Assembly: GCF_963678975.1 (NCBI RefSeq)
Contig: NC_089274.1
Coordinates: 19,865,133-19,929,132, forward strand
DNA: 64,000 nucleotides
Origin: Dysidea avara
Lineage: Eukaryota; Porifera; Demospongiae; Dictyoceratida; Dysideidae
Direction: 5' to 3'
Positions 51,601 through 63,619 of this stretch are shown here, one piece after another. The translations under genes were made by a program, and so were the position numbers. Positions within the stretch are counted from its first letter, which is position 1, and each line of letters starts with the position of its first letter. The notes beneath the pieces were generated by a model. It made no database searches. It saw nothing but the letters and a program-made list of their open reading frames with translations, and had not been told where the DNA came from.

Positions 51601-52491
51601 ATGGCTGAAACTGTATTTAAATGCAAGGGCTACTCCAGTGGACTGCTGAGTGGAAAGCTTAAAGCTTTAGCCTATAACAAGGCTAAACGAAGGGTTACCT
51701 TCCCTGTGAACGTCATGCTGCAACAAGCCATCACTGATGGAGACAAGGAAGAGATCAAGAAAATAATCACCAAACACGGCAAGAGTGTCTTGGATCTTAA
51801 AGACCCGACTGGAATGCCGCTGTTGCACCGTGCCATCTTTGAAGATCAATTTGAGTGTTTTGAACTGATGGTAAATGAGGGTGCAGATTTGCTTGCAGCA
51901 GACGAGGAAGGATGGAACGCGCTGCACGTTGCCGTCTCGTTTGAAGACATGGACGCAGTTGAGCTGCTACTCCAGCACAAGCCAGAACTTATCAATACTC
52001 GCACCATGGACAGTTTGAGACCAATCAATATTTGCGAGTCAAACTGTGAACTTTGTGCTTACCTTCTCCAAGCAGAGGTGAAACATCTGAAAACAAGATC
52101 AGTCATACACTGGGATAGTGCCAACTGCAAACAAGAAGAACTAGAACTATTGAACATTGTAATGAGAGTGAATGAAGAGGATGAGAGGATCACTAGACAA
52201 GTACGACAAAGTGCCCTACACCTGTCAGCAGCTAAGAACTACCTTGGACTGGCTTACTACATGTTGGAGAACCAGTTAGTAACAGTAGACTGTGAGGATT
52301 ATGAACATTGGACGGCACTTCACTTAGCTGCTCTACATTCCAGCATGGACGTGTTAGTACTACTCATCCAATATGGTGCTAATGTGGAGAAGTTGACCAG
52401 TTTTTACAAGAGCCCAGTTGATCTGGCTGATAATGAACTGATCTTAGAGTTCTTGAGACGAGGCTCTGAATACATTGAACAAGCTGTGTAA
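51601..52491 (+). CDS. Ankyrin-repeat PP1-regulatory-subunit-like protein, copy C (296 aa, intact)
   Basis: This is an intact single-exon paralogue of B. It starts MAETVFKCKGYSSGLLSGKL, so its first 30 residues are diverged and three residues shorter. RRVTFP then follows at about residues 30-35, and the rest is nearly identical, with the same ankyrin repeats and an intact C-terminus (SPVDLADNELILEFLRRG). Private changes include ICESN, SVIHWD, CKQEE and ERITRQ. The internal coding identity is much higher than that of the UTRs or promoter, which suggests gene conversion or strong constraint. As with B, a PP1 targeting role in the cytoplasm is inferred from the RVxF-plus-ankyrin layout. Confidence 0.9.
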   Translation: MAETVFKCKGYSSGLLSGKLKALAYNKAKRRVTFPVNVMLQQAITDGDKEEIKKIITKHGKSVLDLKDPTGMPLLHRAIFEDQFECFELMVNEGADLLAADEEGWNALHVAVSFEDMDAVELLLQHKPELINTRTMDSLRPINICESNCELCAYLLQAEVKHLKTRSVIHWDSANCKQEELELLNIVMRVNEEDERITRQVRQSALHLSAAKNYLGLAYYMLENQLVTVDCEDYEHWTALHLAALHSSMDVLVLLIQYGANVEKLTSFYKSPVDLADNELILEFLRRGSEYIEQAV

Positions 52492-52569
52492 CTTATGTAG
52501 CTTATATACTTATATAGCTATACGGGTTGTTTACTATAAAATTTTTAATCATTTTTACTGTTTTTTTAA

Positions 52570-52575
52570 AATAAA
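52570..52575 (+). terminator. Poly(A) signal of gene C
   Basis: AATAAA lies 79 bases after the stop codon in a T-rich 3' UTR. Confidence 0.55.
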
Positions 52576-54800
52576 TTTTTGTAATTATTGTGTTTGCTGT
52601 ATTTTGTGAAAAATAAGCAAATAACATCATCGTCAAGTCAAGTCAAATTCTGGTGGGTTACAGCCCTTACAGGTATAGTGCAGTGCTTGTAACTGTATCT
52701 CCAATCAATAAGTGCCTTTGCAGAAAAGGTGAGGCAAGTAGATTTAGTGGCTGTTTTTTTTATGCAGGTGGTTGTCATCACAATACACTTCCGATATAGT
52801 GGCATGTGTATTAGTGATACAGCACATCAACGTGTTCTGTTAGAATAGTTGCAAGCTATATAGCATAAAGACAAAGACTATATGTATATACGTAGCCATT
52901 AAGACACACATGTATCACCAGTCATGTCAAAAGTGTTATTAACAGGAGCAACAGTGACATACAGCACCTGATACATTTTTATACCATGTCGGTTGTTAGC
53001 CCTCGTAGAGTTAAGTCCCTCAGGCTCTTGTATACACTTAGCTACAAAATATACTCTAAACTGACATAGCTAAATGTATAGCAGATAGCCTTGACATTTG
53101 GCACAGCAATTGTCCACATAAAGCAACCATTCAGTTTAATGGACCACTAACCCCATGGGGCTGCCATCTGATTTCACACCTTTTTTCATCCTGGCTAGCT
53201 ATATGTGAGTGTTTAGCTATAATGTTAAAGAGTTAGCGTTAATGTTAAAGGTCCCCATAAGCACAGCAAGGTGCCTTGCAGTAGTTTTTTCGAGTAATTA
53301 GTTGTCCTTTTGGCATGCATAATTGACAATTGGAAACTTTCTTCCCACCAGTTTGTATTTTTCTTTTGTCATTTCATCAGGAAAAACCAAATGGCATACA
53401 GGCTGGTGGGCAACACTACTTTCTTCCTTACTGGAACAATAGCTATAATGTAAAATACATGAATTTGAGCAGTTTTGATTTTTTCCTATGAAGGATAATC
53501 TGTAGCTACACCTGTTGGGACTTGGGAGCTAGTCTATAATATAATACCTCATTAATTTGTATTTTCCAATAAGTATAGTGGAGTATAAGAATTAAGCACT
53601 GTAGAAAGTACACCTATCACGATAGTGGAAAGACCAAGTATCATGATTACAATTTTTTGAAGATTTCAGATAAACTATTATACTATAATAACTCTGGATT
53701 TCTGTGAATTCAATTTGTTGTTGAGCCACACTGCTCACTGTATACATAGTTTATAGTTACCAGGATTTGTGTTTATTATTTAGTAGCATGCTACGTATTG
53801 CCTTATCCTTCATACTGCTGCCATAGCAACTACCTTTTATGAAATTGTACAGTATCGGGAGTACTGTTATCCTACTATTGTTATTGACATGAAATTGTCA
53901 CTAGTTCAGGAAATTACATTCTAGCTGGTCAGTGTGGCATCGTTTATAATTTAATGTTTTCCAATATACTCTTTAGTCCTTTCATATATGTGTATGTGTT
54001 TATAAACTGTCCTGTGTGGTATATGTGACATCATCAGTCTACCTGTTAATTGTGGCCATACATGGTAGTTGTAGCTACACAGTGTATCCAAAATAATAAT
54101 AATCTTACAAGACTAGATCATTTTACAATACTTCCCTTGTAAATGTTTTCTTTCCAATGTAGGCACATACCCTGCTTGATTCATGTCCTTGCATGTAATA
54201 TATTGTTTATCCACATGACTGTGTACATGTTCATGCTGTTTGTGATGTTCGTGTGCCAAATAAACTCCTCACAAGGTGACATCTCGCTGAATAATATGAA
54301 ACATTCTGGGATGAATTATTTCCATGCACTTTTGTATTAACCTTTATGTACTGCTGGTTAGCCTCATGTTTGTGAATTGACCAAACCATACCTATAGGTG
54401 GATCCAACCTGACACTGTAACAGCATATGTTTGGGTTGGCCCATGAATATAACATGAATACTTTATGGGACTGTCATCTTGAAATAAAGCATTGAATTTT
54501 TGATGGATGCATTCTCAATGACCTACAAGAGAACTAACTATAGATCTGTGAAAAAGCTAAACCTGTAAATGAAGAGATTCAAAATCTTGACACTAAAACT
54601 AGACTGAGTCTCCAACTAGCTAGCCAGCAAAAGCAGCAGAATTTGGATATGTCAACTCAGGACACTTGAACTGAAATGAGGATACCTGTGTAATCTGGAC
54701 ACTTGGTAATCGTCCCATAGTAAATAGTACAAGTGGTTATCACTGAGAAATTTGTCACATCAGCAAGCCTTAATCACCATTGTTCAGATTACCTCCTGAG
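52576..54800. repeat. Duplicated 3' flank of gene C (homologue of 36.2-39.2 kb)
   Basis: Collinear with the DNA after gene B and serving as the empty site for the composite element at 38231-38912. No conserved reading frame was found. Nothing else is recognised. Confidence 0.6.
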
Positions 54801-54870
54801 TTCAATGTACACACACACACACACACATGCACGCACACACACACACTGACACACACTGACTGACACACAC
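54801..54870. repeat. (AC)n microsatellite
   Basis: ACACAC runs are interrupted by TGCACGC and CTGAC words. Confidence 0.9.
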
Positions 54871-57800
54871 ATTCCACAAAGTTTAAAATGAAGGCTATTA
54901 ACCAGTGTGCACATTCTATAATAATAGCTGATCAAATGACAATCAGGATCACGCAACCGACATTGCATGTGTACAAGGGACATTTTTTTGATGAAAGCAA
55001 AGATTTTTGCATTGAATTTAAGCACCATTTGTTTTCCACAGATTTTGCTCTGTTATAATATTATACAGTAACGCAGAGTGGAAAGTTGATATTGCACGTC
55101 CTAAGCCGTTGCATGTGTGCATGAACATAGCAGTAAAGTTATTTACAACTAGGAAAGTCTCACAAAGGAGACATGCACCTGCTCCATTTCATCTATCACA
55201 TGCTTGATTGGTGATTGAAGACTACTAATGTAAAACTTGTGTTAAGGAAGATGACAAGTAGGAAGATGACAAGTAACATGTGATCACAGCATGACTTACA
55301 GGCTCATAGTTTAAGAACATTGATGTTGAGTGAGAAGTGTACCCAAGTTGTGATGACAATTTACACACTCTTGTGATGAACACTGTTGGTAGCCTATAAA
55401 CAATACAATACATGTGTATGTAATGTAACCGTATCTGTAATGTTTTTATTATTCTGTACATGTTTCTAAATACATAGCTATGCGTGCACAAAGACATTAC
55501 AGTTACCAGCCAGTGCTATACAGTACGTATCTATGACTCACTTACTTTAAAAGCATCAGACAAGGTGACTATAATACCTCACAGAGAATTTATTGCTTAC
55601 TAACTTTCATGACCACTTTTACAGTCCATTTTCAAGTAGCATACACTATATTTAGTGTTGGTATATATATATATATATATACAATTATAGCCATATGACC
55701 AGGTAAAGGAGTATTACCTATGCGCCTTCACTACATGTAAAAACGATTTTGTCATTTTAACAAATGTTTTGTTGCCACCATTACATAATTTCTTGTTTGG
55801 GTGCAAAAAATTGTTCAAACAAGTAATCGCAAAATGGCAGCACCAAATTATTTGTTAAGATGACAAATTAGATTTTACAGTGTTATTGATTGCACAAAGT
55901 TGTGTGATACTATTAATATGCGTTAACTCAGTGATTATTCTTGCCAATCTCATACCTTGAGTCCAAAAGTGTAGAACTATAGGAAGCAACAGAAACCATC
56001 AATGGTAGATGAAATTTTCTCCACCTCCACACAGTGAGGTGTCACCAGTCAGACCAGGATCTTCGCAGGAAAGGCATGTTCTAAGCAATCTGTACCATTT
56101 CCCATCATAGATACAAATAAAATAGTAGCCTCACTACACCAAACCATGCTTACAACATTCCAGGAGGTATGTGCATGGATGATTGATAATGAAGATGATC
56201 AGTTTCAGCTGTGGCACGTATCTTAAACATCGTAATCATCCATTAGATGGTGTTTGTATTAATGTGGCTTTGGTATAGTCATCATACATGACTTGCCCAT
56301 CAGCCATGATTCTACATTGATTACTGAGCTCAGGTCAGAACTGAGTTTATATCGGCAAAAGGCAATGCTAACATATGCATGCTGAACAGTTTACATTGAT
56401 ATACTGCTTAAGACAAGGTAGAAATAGAAATTTCCGTATAAGGATTTAAGTTAGCTATTTGTTTTATGCAATACATTGTTTTCTTGATAAAATCATCGTA
56501 CATCATTATTTTGTCTTGAAATATTTTCTATTTGTAGGTGTATATATGTGAAATAACAAGGTTGCAAAAACCCCTCAGAATTTTAACCATGGTAAAAACT
56601 CGTTTTATATATTGCATAATTCTGTGTAAACCAGAATGTAATGAAAACTCCATTACAATGTAGAGAAGTACAGCTGAAAATTTTCATGATGATAACTCAT
56701 GTACTCATGTTCTGAACTTATGCACTTATGATCCATGCACACTTTACAGTTAAAACTGAATGTAGCACCTAAAAGTGTTACTATTGACTGCTCCAGTCAA
56801 AAAATAGCACCTCTAAGTGCTACCGTAGCACTTCAGTTTTAGTAATAGGTTAAATGTTTATGTATTGTTTAGGATATTTTATGTATATAAAAAGAATAGC
56901 ACACATGCAGCTTTGACCCTAACCTAACCTATACACCAAACAGAGCATAGAGTGGTTGTAGGACCTATCACATAGAATCATCCATAAACTGCTTGTTGTA
57001 ACTTGAGCATGTCAGCAAATTCATTAATTGTTTGTTTGTTAATATGCAACCATGCAACAAAGCATTGTTGATAGATAAAGTGCAGCTAAAGTGCTACCTT
57101 ATTATTATTATTTTGTTTATTATTATACTATAGTACAATAGGTAGTGCCACATTAACACTACAGGTTTGTAATGATCTTCTGTTGCTATACACTGGTCTC
57201 ATGTAAAAAAGCTACAAGGTAATTATTACAAGGTACTTATTACAGTGTGCACTATTCCACTACTACGTATAGGAATGATGAATTTCCTTGTAGGTTTAGT
57301 GGTATTTTTATACAATGTAAATCAACAAGTTTAGGAATTCCAGTAGTGCTCATATGCATGCATACATGCACACACACACACACACATGGAATTGATCATA
57401 TATTGACTGTGCATGCACTGAGAGGCACCGAGTGTAATGTGTTGTTATCAATACATTGCATGCTGTGTGGCCTGTAGTGAAAAAACATAATCACTGATAT
57501 CGCTTGATGAGAAGTTGAATACATTATTAAGAAATACCAACAAGTTTTTTAATGAATGCTCCTATGACTTAATAACAGATTTAGAGTCAAAAATGTAGCC
57601 AGCAGTATATTTAGTAATTAATGAAAGCGGTCATTAATGTTTACCTGCTCTTGTGTAGCTTCATTACTCTTTGACATGTTGATAGTCTACTGTCATAAAT
57701 GGACAGCCCCACCATATGAGTGTAGTGAGGTAACCACATTATTATCTTGTCTAGTTTCCTGAATCCTGTAAGAAAAGCATTCCTTTGGCACACGTCTCTT

Positions 57801-58750
57801 ATGTGATGTTCACACCTTTGCACTACTATCTGCTGATTTCATCTGTGACTACTATGGGTGTTAATTTATTTTTTCACAAATATTCATATCAAGCCTGCAT
57901 TATGAATTGCTCGCTGTTACAAACATTTATAAAACTCACTTTGTACACTGGTGTTACATGGTGGAATAAAAGTGTGATTACTTGTATATATCTTCAAGAG
58001 TTGATGCCACACAATTTATATAGCAGGACTTGAACTTTGTCTCACCATCTTATTTGAGACTGCATTCTAGTAGGTATACATGATGGAGTACTTCCTGTGC
58101 AGATGATTTAAGATTATAAGCCAGTAAAATCCCTAATCCAGTATTTATTATGATCACAGTTAAGGCGTAGTATATGATAGTATGAGTCAGTAAAAATGTC
58201 CCACACATTGTCACAACATAATTTTTATTTTTATGTACATTGTGTGTATACAGTGTTTGTATACAATAATTATCACATTTGTGCCATTTTCTGTGAATTT
58301 TACAGTGAAAATACCCCATATAGTTCAACCTTGAAAAGTGTACCTTGTATATATTCATCATATATACGTACGTATGCTCTGGATCACAGGTTTTGTGGCT
58401 CCTCAGGCACCTGCCTTGACTGCAAGCTGTCTCTGAATCAAGTCACTGCCTGGCCTGGGCATTCAGCATAGTTTTCAGTTACAGGTTTCTGACTCCCTGT
58501 TCCACAGGCTACTTTGTTGCCTCCCTGCAGGTCCCTAGAGGGATAGTTGTCTAATATACAGGTCCTCATAGTTTAGTTTTTTTACTTTGCACATTTCCGT
58601 TCAGCTCACCACAAAATGTAAAATGTGCTATCTAAATGTTTTAAATTTTCATGTTTCAAGAGTGTAATCATGCAGGATGTTTCAAAAACGATTTCCAACA
58701 GAATTGCTGATTTATCAGATGGGGATCTGTGGGCTCAACAGATTAGTAGA
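54871..58750. repeat. Mosaic of duplicated non-coding pieces
   Basis: Bases 55200-56420 match 28.9-26.5 kb and 44.9-44.0 kb in reverse. Bases 57000-57100 and 57640-57890 match 30.4 kb and 32.6-32.9 kb in direct orientation. An (AT)n run lies at 55660-55680 and an (AC)n run at 57369-57386. Bases 58380-58560 are locally richer in GC, with an unassigned open stretch. No gene was recognised. Confidence 0.5.
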
Positions 58751-58751
58751 G

Positions 58752-59345
58752 CTGCATTGTGCAAAAATGCATCATTTTTGATACTATTCTGAAACTTTCC
58801 ACACAAATTGCACTCCTTATATTTTGATATAGTGCCATCACAGATTTGACCTTTGCTGACCTTTACTGCATTGAAAATTCAGCCTTTTTCTCTATTAGGA
58901 ATTATTTTACATGGTGGTTTCAAACTAATGGTCTTGCTTAAAGTAACAATGTGATTTTATTTAAAAGTTAATAGGTGATTTTGTTTCAAAGTTATGAGCC
59001 ATGAAATTATATAAGGTTATCTGCTCATTGGTAATTTATACCCCAAGGGTAACTGAGAATTTTGTCACTAATAAAAATGGTTATAACTTTAGAGTAGAAT
59101 GAGCTATTCACTTCAAACAAAAGCCAATAAGTTGTTTCTTAGGTCAACACCTTTAATTTGGAACCATGTTTTAACAGTGTAAAATAATTCCCCAGGGGAA
59201 TAAATACAGAAAATAGCTGTAAAGCTCACCAAAGATCATGTCGACAGTGGCAAAAATATTGTCTCAAGGAGTTTAATTTGTGTGGAAAGTTTCATAATTG
59301 TATCACAAAGTGCACGAAATGCCCATGTTTTGCACAATTCCACTC
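58752..59345. repeat. Degenerate terminal-inverted-repeat element
   Basis: Bases 58752-58820 (TTGTGCAAAAATGCA, GAAACTTTCCACACAAATT) match the reverse of 59275-59340 (AATTTGTGTGGAAAGTTTC, TTTTGCACAA) over about 70 bp with many changes. The interior is non-coding. It lies immediately before the palindrome at 59391. Confidence 0.5.
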
Positions 59346-59390
59346 TACTAGATTGCTATATTTATTTAGATGCTATATATATCTAATCAA

Positions 59391-62300
59391 AAACAGCCAA
59401 GCTGTAAAAAAAGGTGCGGCCCCCAAAAAGGCCATGGTGAAAAAACCAAGGTGGCGGCCAAGAAATGGCTGTGATGGTAGGTTAATGGTTACATTTTAAT
59501 AACGACAATTCAGGTGAATTTTGTGCCGCTTGGTCTTGGCACCAAATTCACCTGAATTGTTGTTATTAAAATGTAACCATTAACCTACCATCACAGCCAT
59601 TTCTTGGCCGCCACCTTGGATTTCACATCTTTTTTCACCATGGCCTTTTTGGGGGCCACACCTTTTTTTACAGCTTGGCTGTTTTTGATTAGATATCACT
59701 TCTTTTTGTATTTGTATACTGCAAAGCCGGCCTATGGCTGGCTTTGGGGCTTTTTTAACCCATGTATTTTTTTCTTCACTACAGGAAGAAGAAAAGAACT
59801 TAAAGAAGAATTTTAATGCTTCAATTATTTTTGATTTTATTAGTAATTATACAAATTATATACATATATTTACTACATGCCCATTATGCCCCACAGGATA
59901 TTTTTTGCAGCTGATCTCTCTACTGGGTGACTTGAAATGTAGCTGAACTATATACAGGATGGTTTCTTTGTAGCTGAACTCTCTACAAGGTAACCTCTTC
60001 TAGCTGGTCTCTCTACAGGGTATTTTGTTTCTAGCTGAACTCTCTACAGGTGATTTGTTTGCAGCTAAACTCTCTACATGGTGGTGTCTTTGTAGCCGAA
60101 CTCTCTACATGATGGTTTCTTTGTAGCTGAACTCTCTATAAGGTGACTTCGTCTAGCTGAACTCTCTACAGGGTGATTTTTTTGTAGCTGAACTCTCTGC
60201 AGGGTGATTTGTTTGCAGCTGAACTGTCTACATGATGGTTTCTTTGTAGCTGAACTCTCTACAAGGTGACTTCGTCCAGCTGATCTCTCTACGGGGTGAT
60301 TTGTTTCTAGCTGAACTCTCCACAGGTGATTTGTTTGCAGCTAAACTCTCTACATGGTGGTTTCTTTGTAGCTGAACTCCCTACATGATGGTTTCTTTAT
60401 AGCTGAACTCTCTACAAGGTAACTTCTTCTCTACAGGGTGATTTGTTGTAGTTGAATTCTCTACAAGGTGGTTTGTATGAGGCTGAACTCTCTACATGGC
60501 GGTTTCTTTGTAGCTGAACTCTCTACAGAGTGATTTGTTTGCAGCTGAACTCTCTACATGATGGTTTCTTTGTAACTGAACACTCTACAAGGTAACTTCT
60601 TCTAGCTGATCTTTCTACAGGATGAATTGTTGTAGCTGAACTATCTACAAGGTAACTTCTTCTAGCTGATCTCTATACAGGGTGATTTGTTTGTAGTTGA
60701 ATTCTGTACAGGTGGTTTCTTTGCAGCTGAACTCTGTACACGATGGTTTCTTTGTAGCTGAACTCTTTACAAGGTGACTTCTTCTAGCTGAACTCTCTAC
60801 GGGGTAATTTCTTTGTAGCTGAACTCTCTATATGATAGTTTCTTTGTAACTGAACTCTCTACAAGGTAACTTCTTCTAGCTGATCTTTCTACTGGGTGAT
60901 TTGTTTCCAGCTGAACTCTCTACATGGTGGTTTCTTTGTTGCTGAACTCTCTACAAGGTGAATTCTTCTACCTGATCTCTCTACAGGGTAATTTGTTTGT
61001 AACTGAACTCTGTACAAGTGCGTTTTTGTGGGTGATCTCACTGCAGGTTGATTTGTTTGTAGCTGAACTCACTAAAGGGTGATTTTGCTTGTAGCTGAAC
61101 TCCTTGCATTGTATCTAGTTTCTAACTGATCTCTCTACAGGGTGATTTGTTTGTAGCTGATCTCTCTACAAGTTGATTTGTGTGTAGCTGATCTCTCTGC
61201 AGGTTGATTAATTTGCAGCCGATCTCTCTACAAGGTAATTTGTTTGTAGCTGAACTGTCTATAGAGTGATTTATTTGTAGCTGATCTCTCTGCAGGTTGA
61301 TTTGTTTTAGCTGAACTCTCTACAGGGTGATTTACTTGTAGCTGAACTCCTTACATTGTGTGTAGTTTCTAGCTGATCTCTCTACAGGGTGATTTGTTTG
61401 TAGCTGATCTCTCTACAAGTTGATTTGTGTGTAGCTAATCTCTCTGCAGGTTGATTAATTTGCAGCCGATCTCTCTACAAGGTAATTTGTTTGTAGCTGA
61501 ACTGTCTATAAAGTGATTTATTTGTAGCTGATCTCTCTGCAGGTTGATTTGTTTTAGCTGAACTCTCTACAGGGTGATTTACTTGTAGCTGATCTCTCTA
61601 CAAGTTGATTTGTGTGTAGTTGATCTTTCTACAGGTTGATTTGTTTGTAGCCGATCTCTCTACAGGGTAATTTGTTTGTAGCTGAACTCTGTACAAGGTG
61701 CTTTTTTGTAGGTGATCTCACTGCAGGTTGATTTGTTTGTAGCTGAACTCACTAAAGAGTGATTTGCTTGTAGCTGAACTCCTTACATTGTGTCTAGTTT
61801 CTAGCTGATCTCTCTACAGGGTGATTTGTTTGTAGCTGAACTCTCTATAAGGTGATTTGTTTGCAGCTGAACTCTCTACATGGTGGTTTCTTTGTTGTTG
61901 AACTCTCTGCAGGGTGTTTTGCTTGTAGCTGAACTCTCTACAGGGTGATTTGTTTCTAGCTTATCTCTCTACAGGTTGATTTGTGCGTAACTGATCTCTC
62001 TACAAGCTGATTTGTTTGTAGCTGAATTCTCTGCAAAGTGTTTTGTTTGTAGCTGACCTCTCTTCAGGGTGATTTGTTTCTAGCTGATCTCTCTACAGGG
62101 TGATTTTTTTGTAGCTGACCTCTCTTCAGGGTGATTTGTTTCTAGCTGATCTCTCTACAGGATGATTTTTTGTAGCTGACCTCTCTTCAGGGTGATTTGT
62201 TTCTAGCTGATTGCTCTGCAGGTTGATTTGCTTGTAGATGAACTCTCTACAGTGTAACTTGCTTGTAGCTGAACTCCTTACTTTTTGTCTAGTTTCTAGC

Positions 62301-62760
62301 TGATGTCTCTACAGGGTGATTTTTTGTAGCTGAACTCTCTACAGGGTAATTTGTTTCTAGCTTATCTCTCTACAGGTAGATTTGTGTTGATTTGTTCATT
62401 GCTGATCGCTCTAAAGGTTGATTTGTTGCAGCTGAACACCCTGCAAAGTGTTTTGTTTGTAGCTGATCACTCTAAAGGGTAATTTGTTTGTAGCTGAACT
62501 CTCTCCACAGTGACTTGTGTGTAGCTGAATTCTGTGTAGCTGAATTCTCTAAAGAGTGACTTAATTGTAGCTGAATTCTCTACACAGTGCATGACTTGTT
62601 TATAGCTGAACTTTCTTCAGTGTGACTTGTAATGTTCTGAATCTCTATAGTGATATATTTGCTTAACTCTCCACATGGTGATTGTCTTCTTGCTGAATTG
62701 TCTATAAGACTAACTGTTTGCAGCTGAACTCCCTACAGAATAACTTGTGATGTAATAAAA
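59391..62760. mobile_element. Palindrome-plus-minisatellite composite element, long copy
   Basis: The palindrome at 59391-59694 (ATCTAATCAAAAACAGCC to GGCTGTTTTTGATTAGAT) has a centre near 59543 within AATTCACCTGAATT-type words. A flank with AAAGCCGGCCTATGGC and a GAAGAAGAAAAGAACTTAAA stretch follows. A minisatellite of about 2.85 kb then runs at 59905-62760. The order is the same as at 38.2 kb, where the array has only four units. The 63.6-kb palindrome has the same flank up to the window end. Confidence 0.8.
59905..62760. repeat. 2.85-kb minisatellite, TAGCTGAACTCTCTACA unit
   Basis: Some 70 or more degenerate units of about 35-45 bp alternate in two flavours: GCTGAACTCTCTACA and GCTGATCTCTCTACA. 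Each is followed by (A/G)GGTGATTTGTTTGTA or a variant. Longer blocks are themselves duplicated, for example about 61080-61330 and 61330-61580, which indicates higher-order repeats. No open frame of note and no CRISPR-like fixed repeat/spacer pattern. Confidence 0.95.
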
Positions 62761-62784
62761 TTCTATAATGGAATAAATAAACTA

Positions 62785-63616
62785 GCCGAATGCTCTATTA
62801 GGGTGACTGTTCTATTAGAGTATCTCGATCTCGCATTTGCTACACGCAGTTGGCTTTCGAATCATAACTCAGTGGTTTGTAATCCGATTCTTCTGTACTA
62901 CTGCAAGAACTTTCTATGAAGATTATTCCAGCTATGCACCGATTTTCAGCTCATTGCTCTAAGCGGTTTGCCTAGTAGGCGTGAAAACTAATACTTTTTT
63001 ATTCATAAAAATCGATCGCGTAATTGTGACACAGGTTGGGTTTTGTGTCATATCTCCGTGGTCTTTATCTCGATTCCTTTCAAACCACCAAAAGGCACTC
63101 CTACGATGGTTACTCCATCTACATAGCAATTTGCAACTCATTCCATGAAGCGGTTTACCCTGTAGGCGTGACAACAAATCGATCTTTTTTTACGCGAATA
63201 ATCGGTCATAACTCCTGAACCATTCATCGGATTTGTACCAAATTTGATGCTAGGATTCGCCTTTGGACTCCCTTTCTGTGTGCCAAAGTTCAAGGCGATC
63301 GGAGCACGCGTTTGCTTGTTATAGCAATTTTTGCAAGTGTGCGAAAAGACGAAGAAGAAGAAGAAAAAAAACGAAGGAAAAAAAACGAAACTTTGGCAGC
63401 TCGTATCTCGGAAATGGCTGGAGCGATTTCCTTCAAATTTGGAATGTAGACTCCCTTGGCTGGCGGGCAACTGTGTAGCAAATTTGGTTCCAATCAGATA
63501 AGTGATCACCGAGATACAAAGGTGTGAAAATGACGTTTTCGTTCTTCCTGTCAATATACTCACGGGTGTGGCGCGCCGGCTTCTTGGGCCGCACGACACA
63601 CTACCGTGTGTCTTGA
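62785..63616 (+). mobile_element. Stem-loop-ended element (copy 2)
   Basis: The left boundary carries GTTCTATTAGAGTATCTCGA (62810-62829). The right boundary is GGGCCGCACGACACAC, TACC, GTGTGTCTTGA (63586-63616) with a 7-bp hairpin at 63595-63612. The interior repeatedly uses words such as ATAACTC and CGAT..C, with a GAAGAAGAAGAAG run at 63347-63390. At the corresponding GAA/TTC tract, copy 1 received the SAND retrotransposon. No coding sequence was found. A non-autonomous Helitron-like element is possible but the expected CTRR end is missing. Confidence 0.65.
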
Positions 63617-63619
63617 TAT

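Noticed and set aside
59905-62760. CRISPR-like array
   Set aside because: Both unit and spacing are degenerate and there are no unique spacers between fixed repeats. It is a eukaryotic minisatellite.
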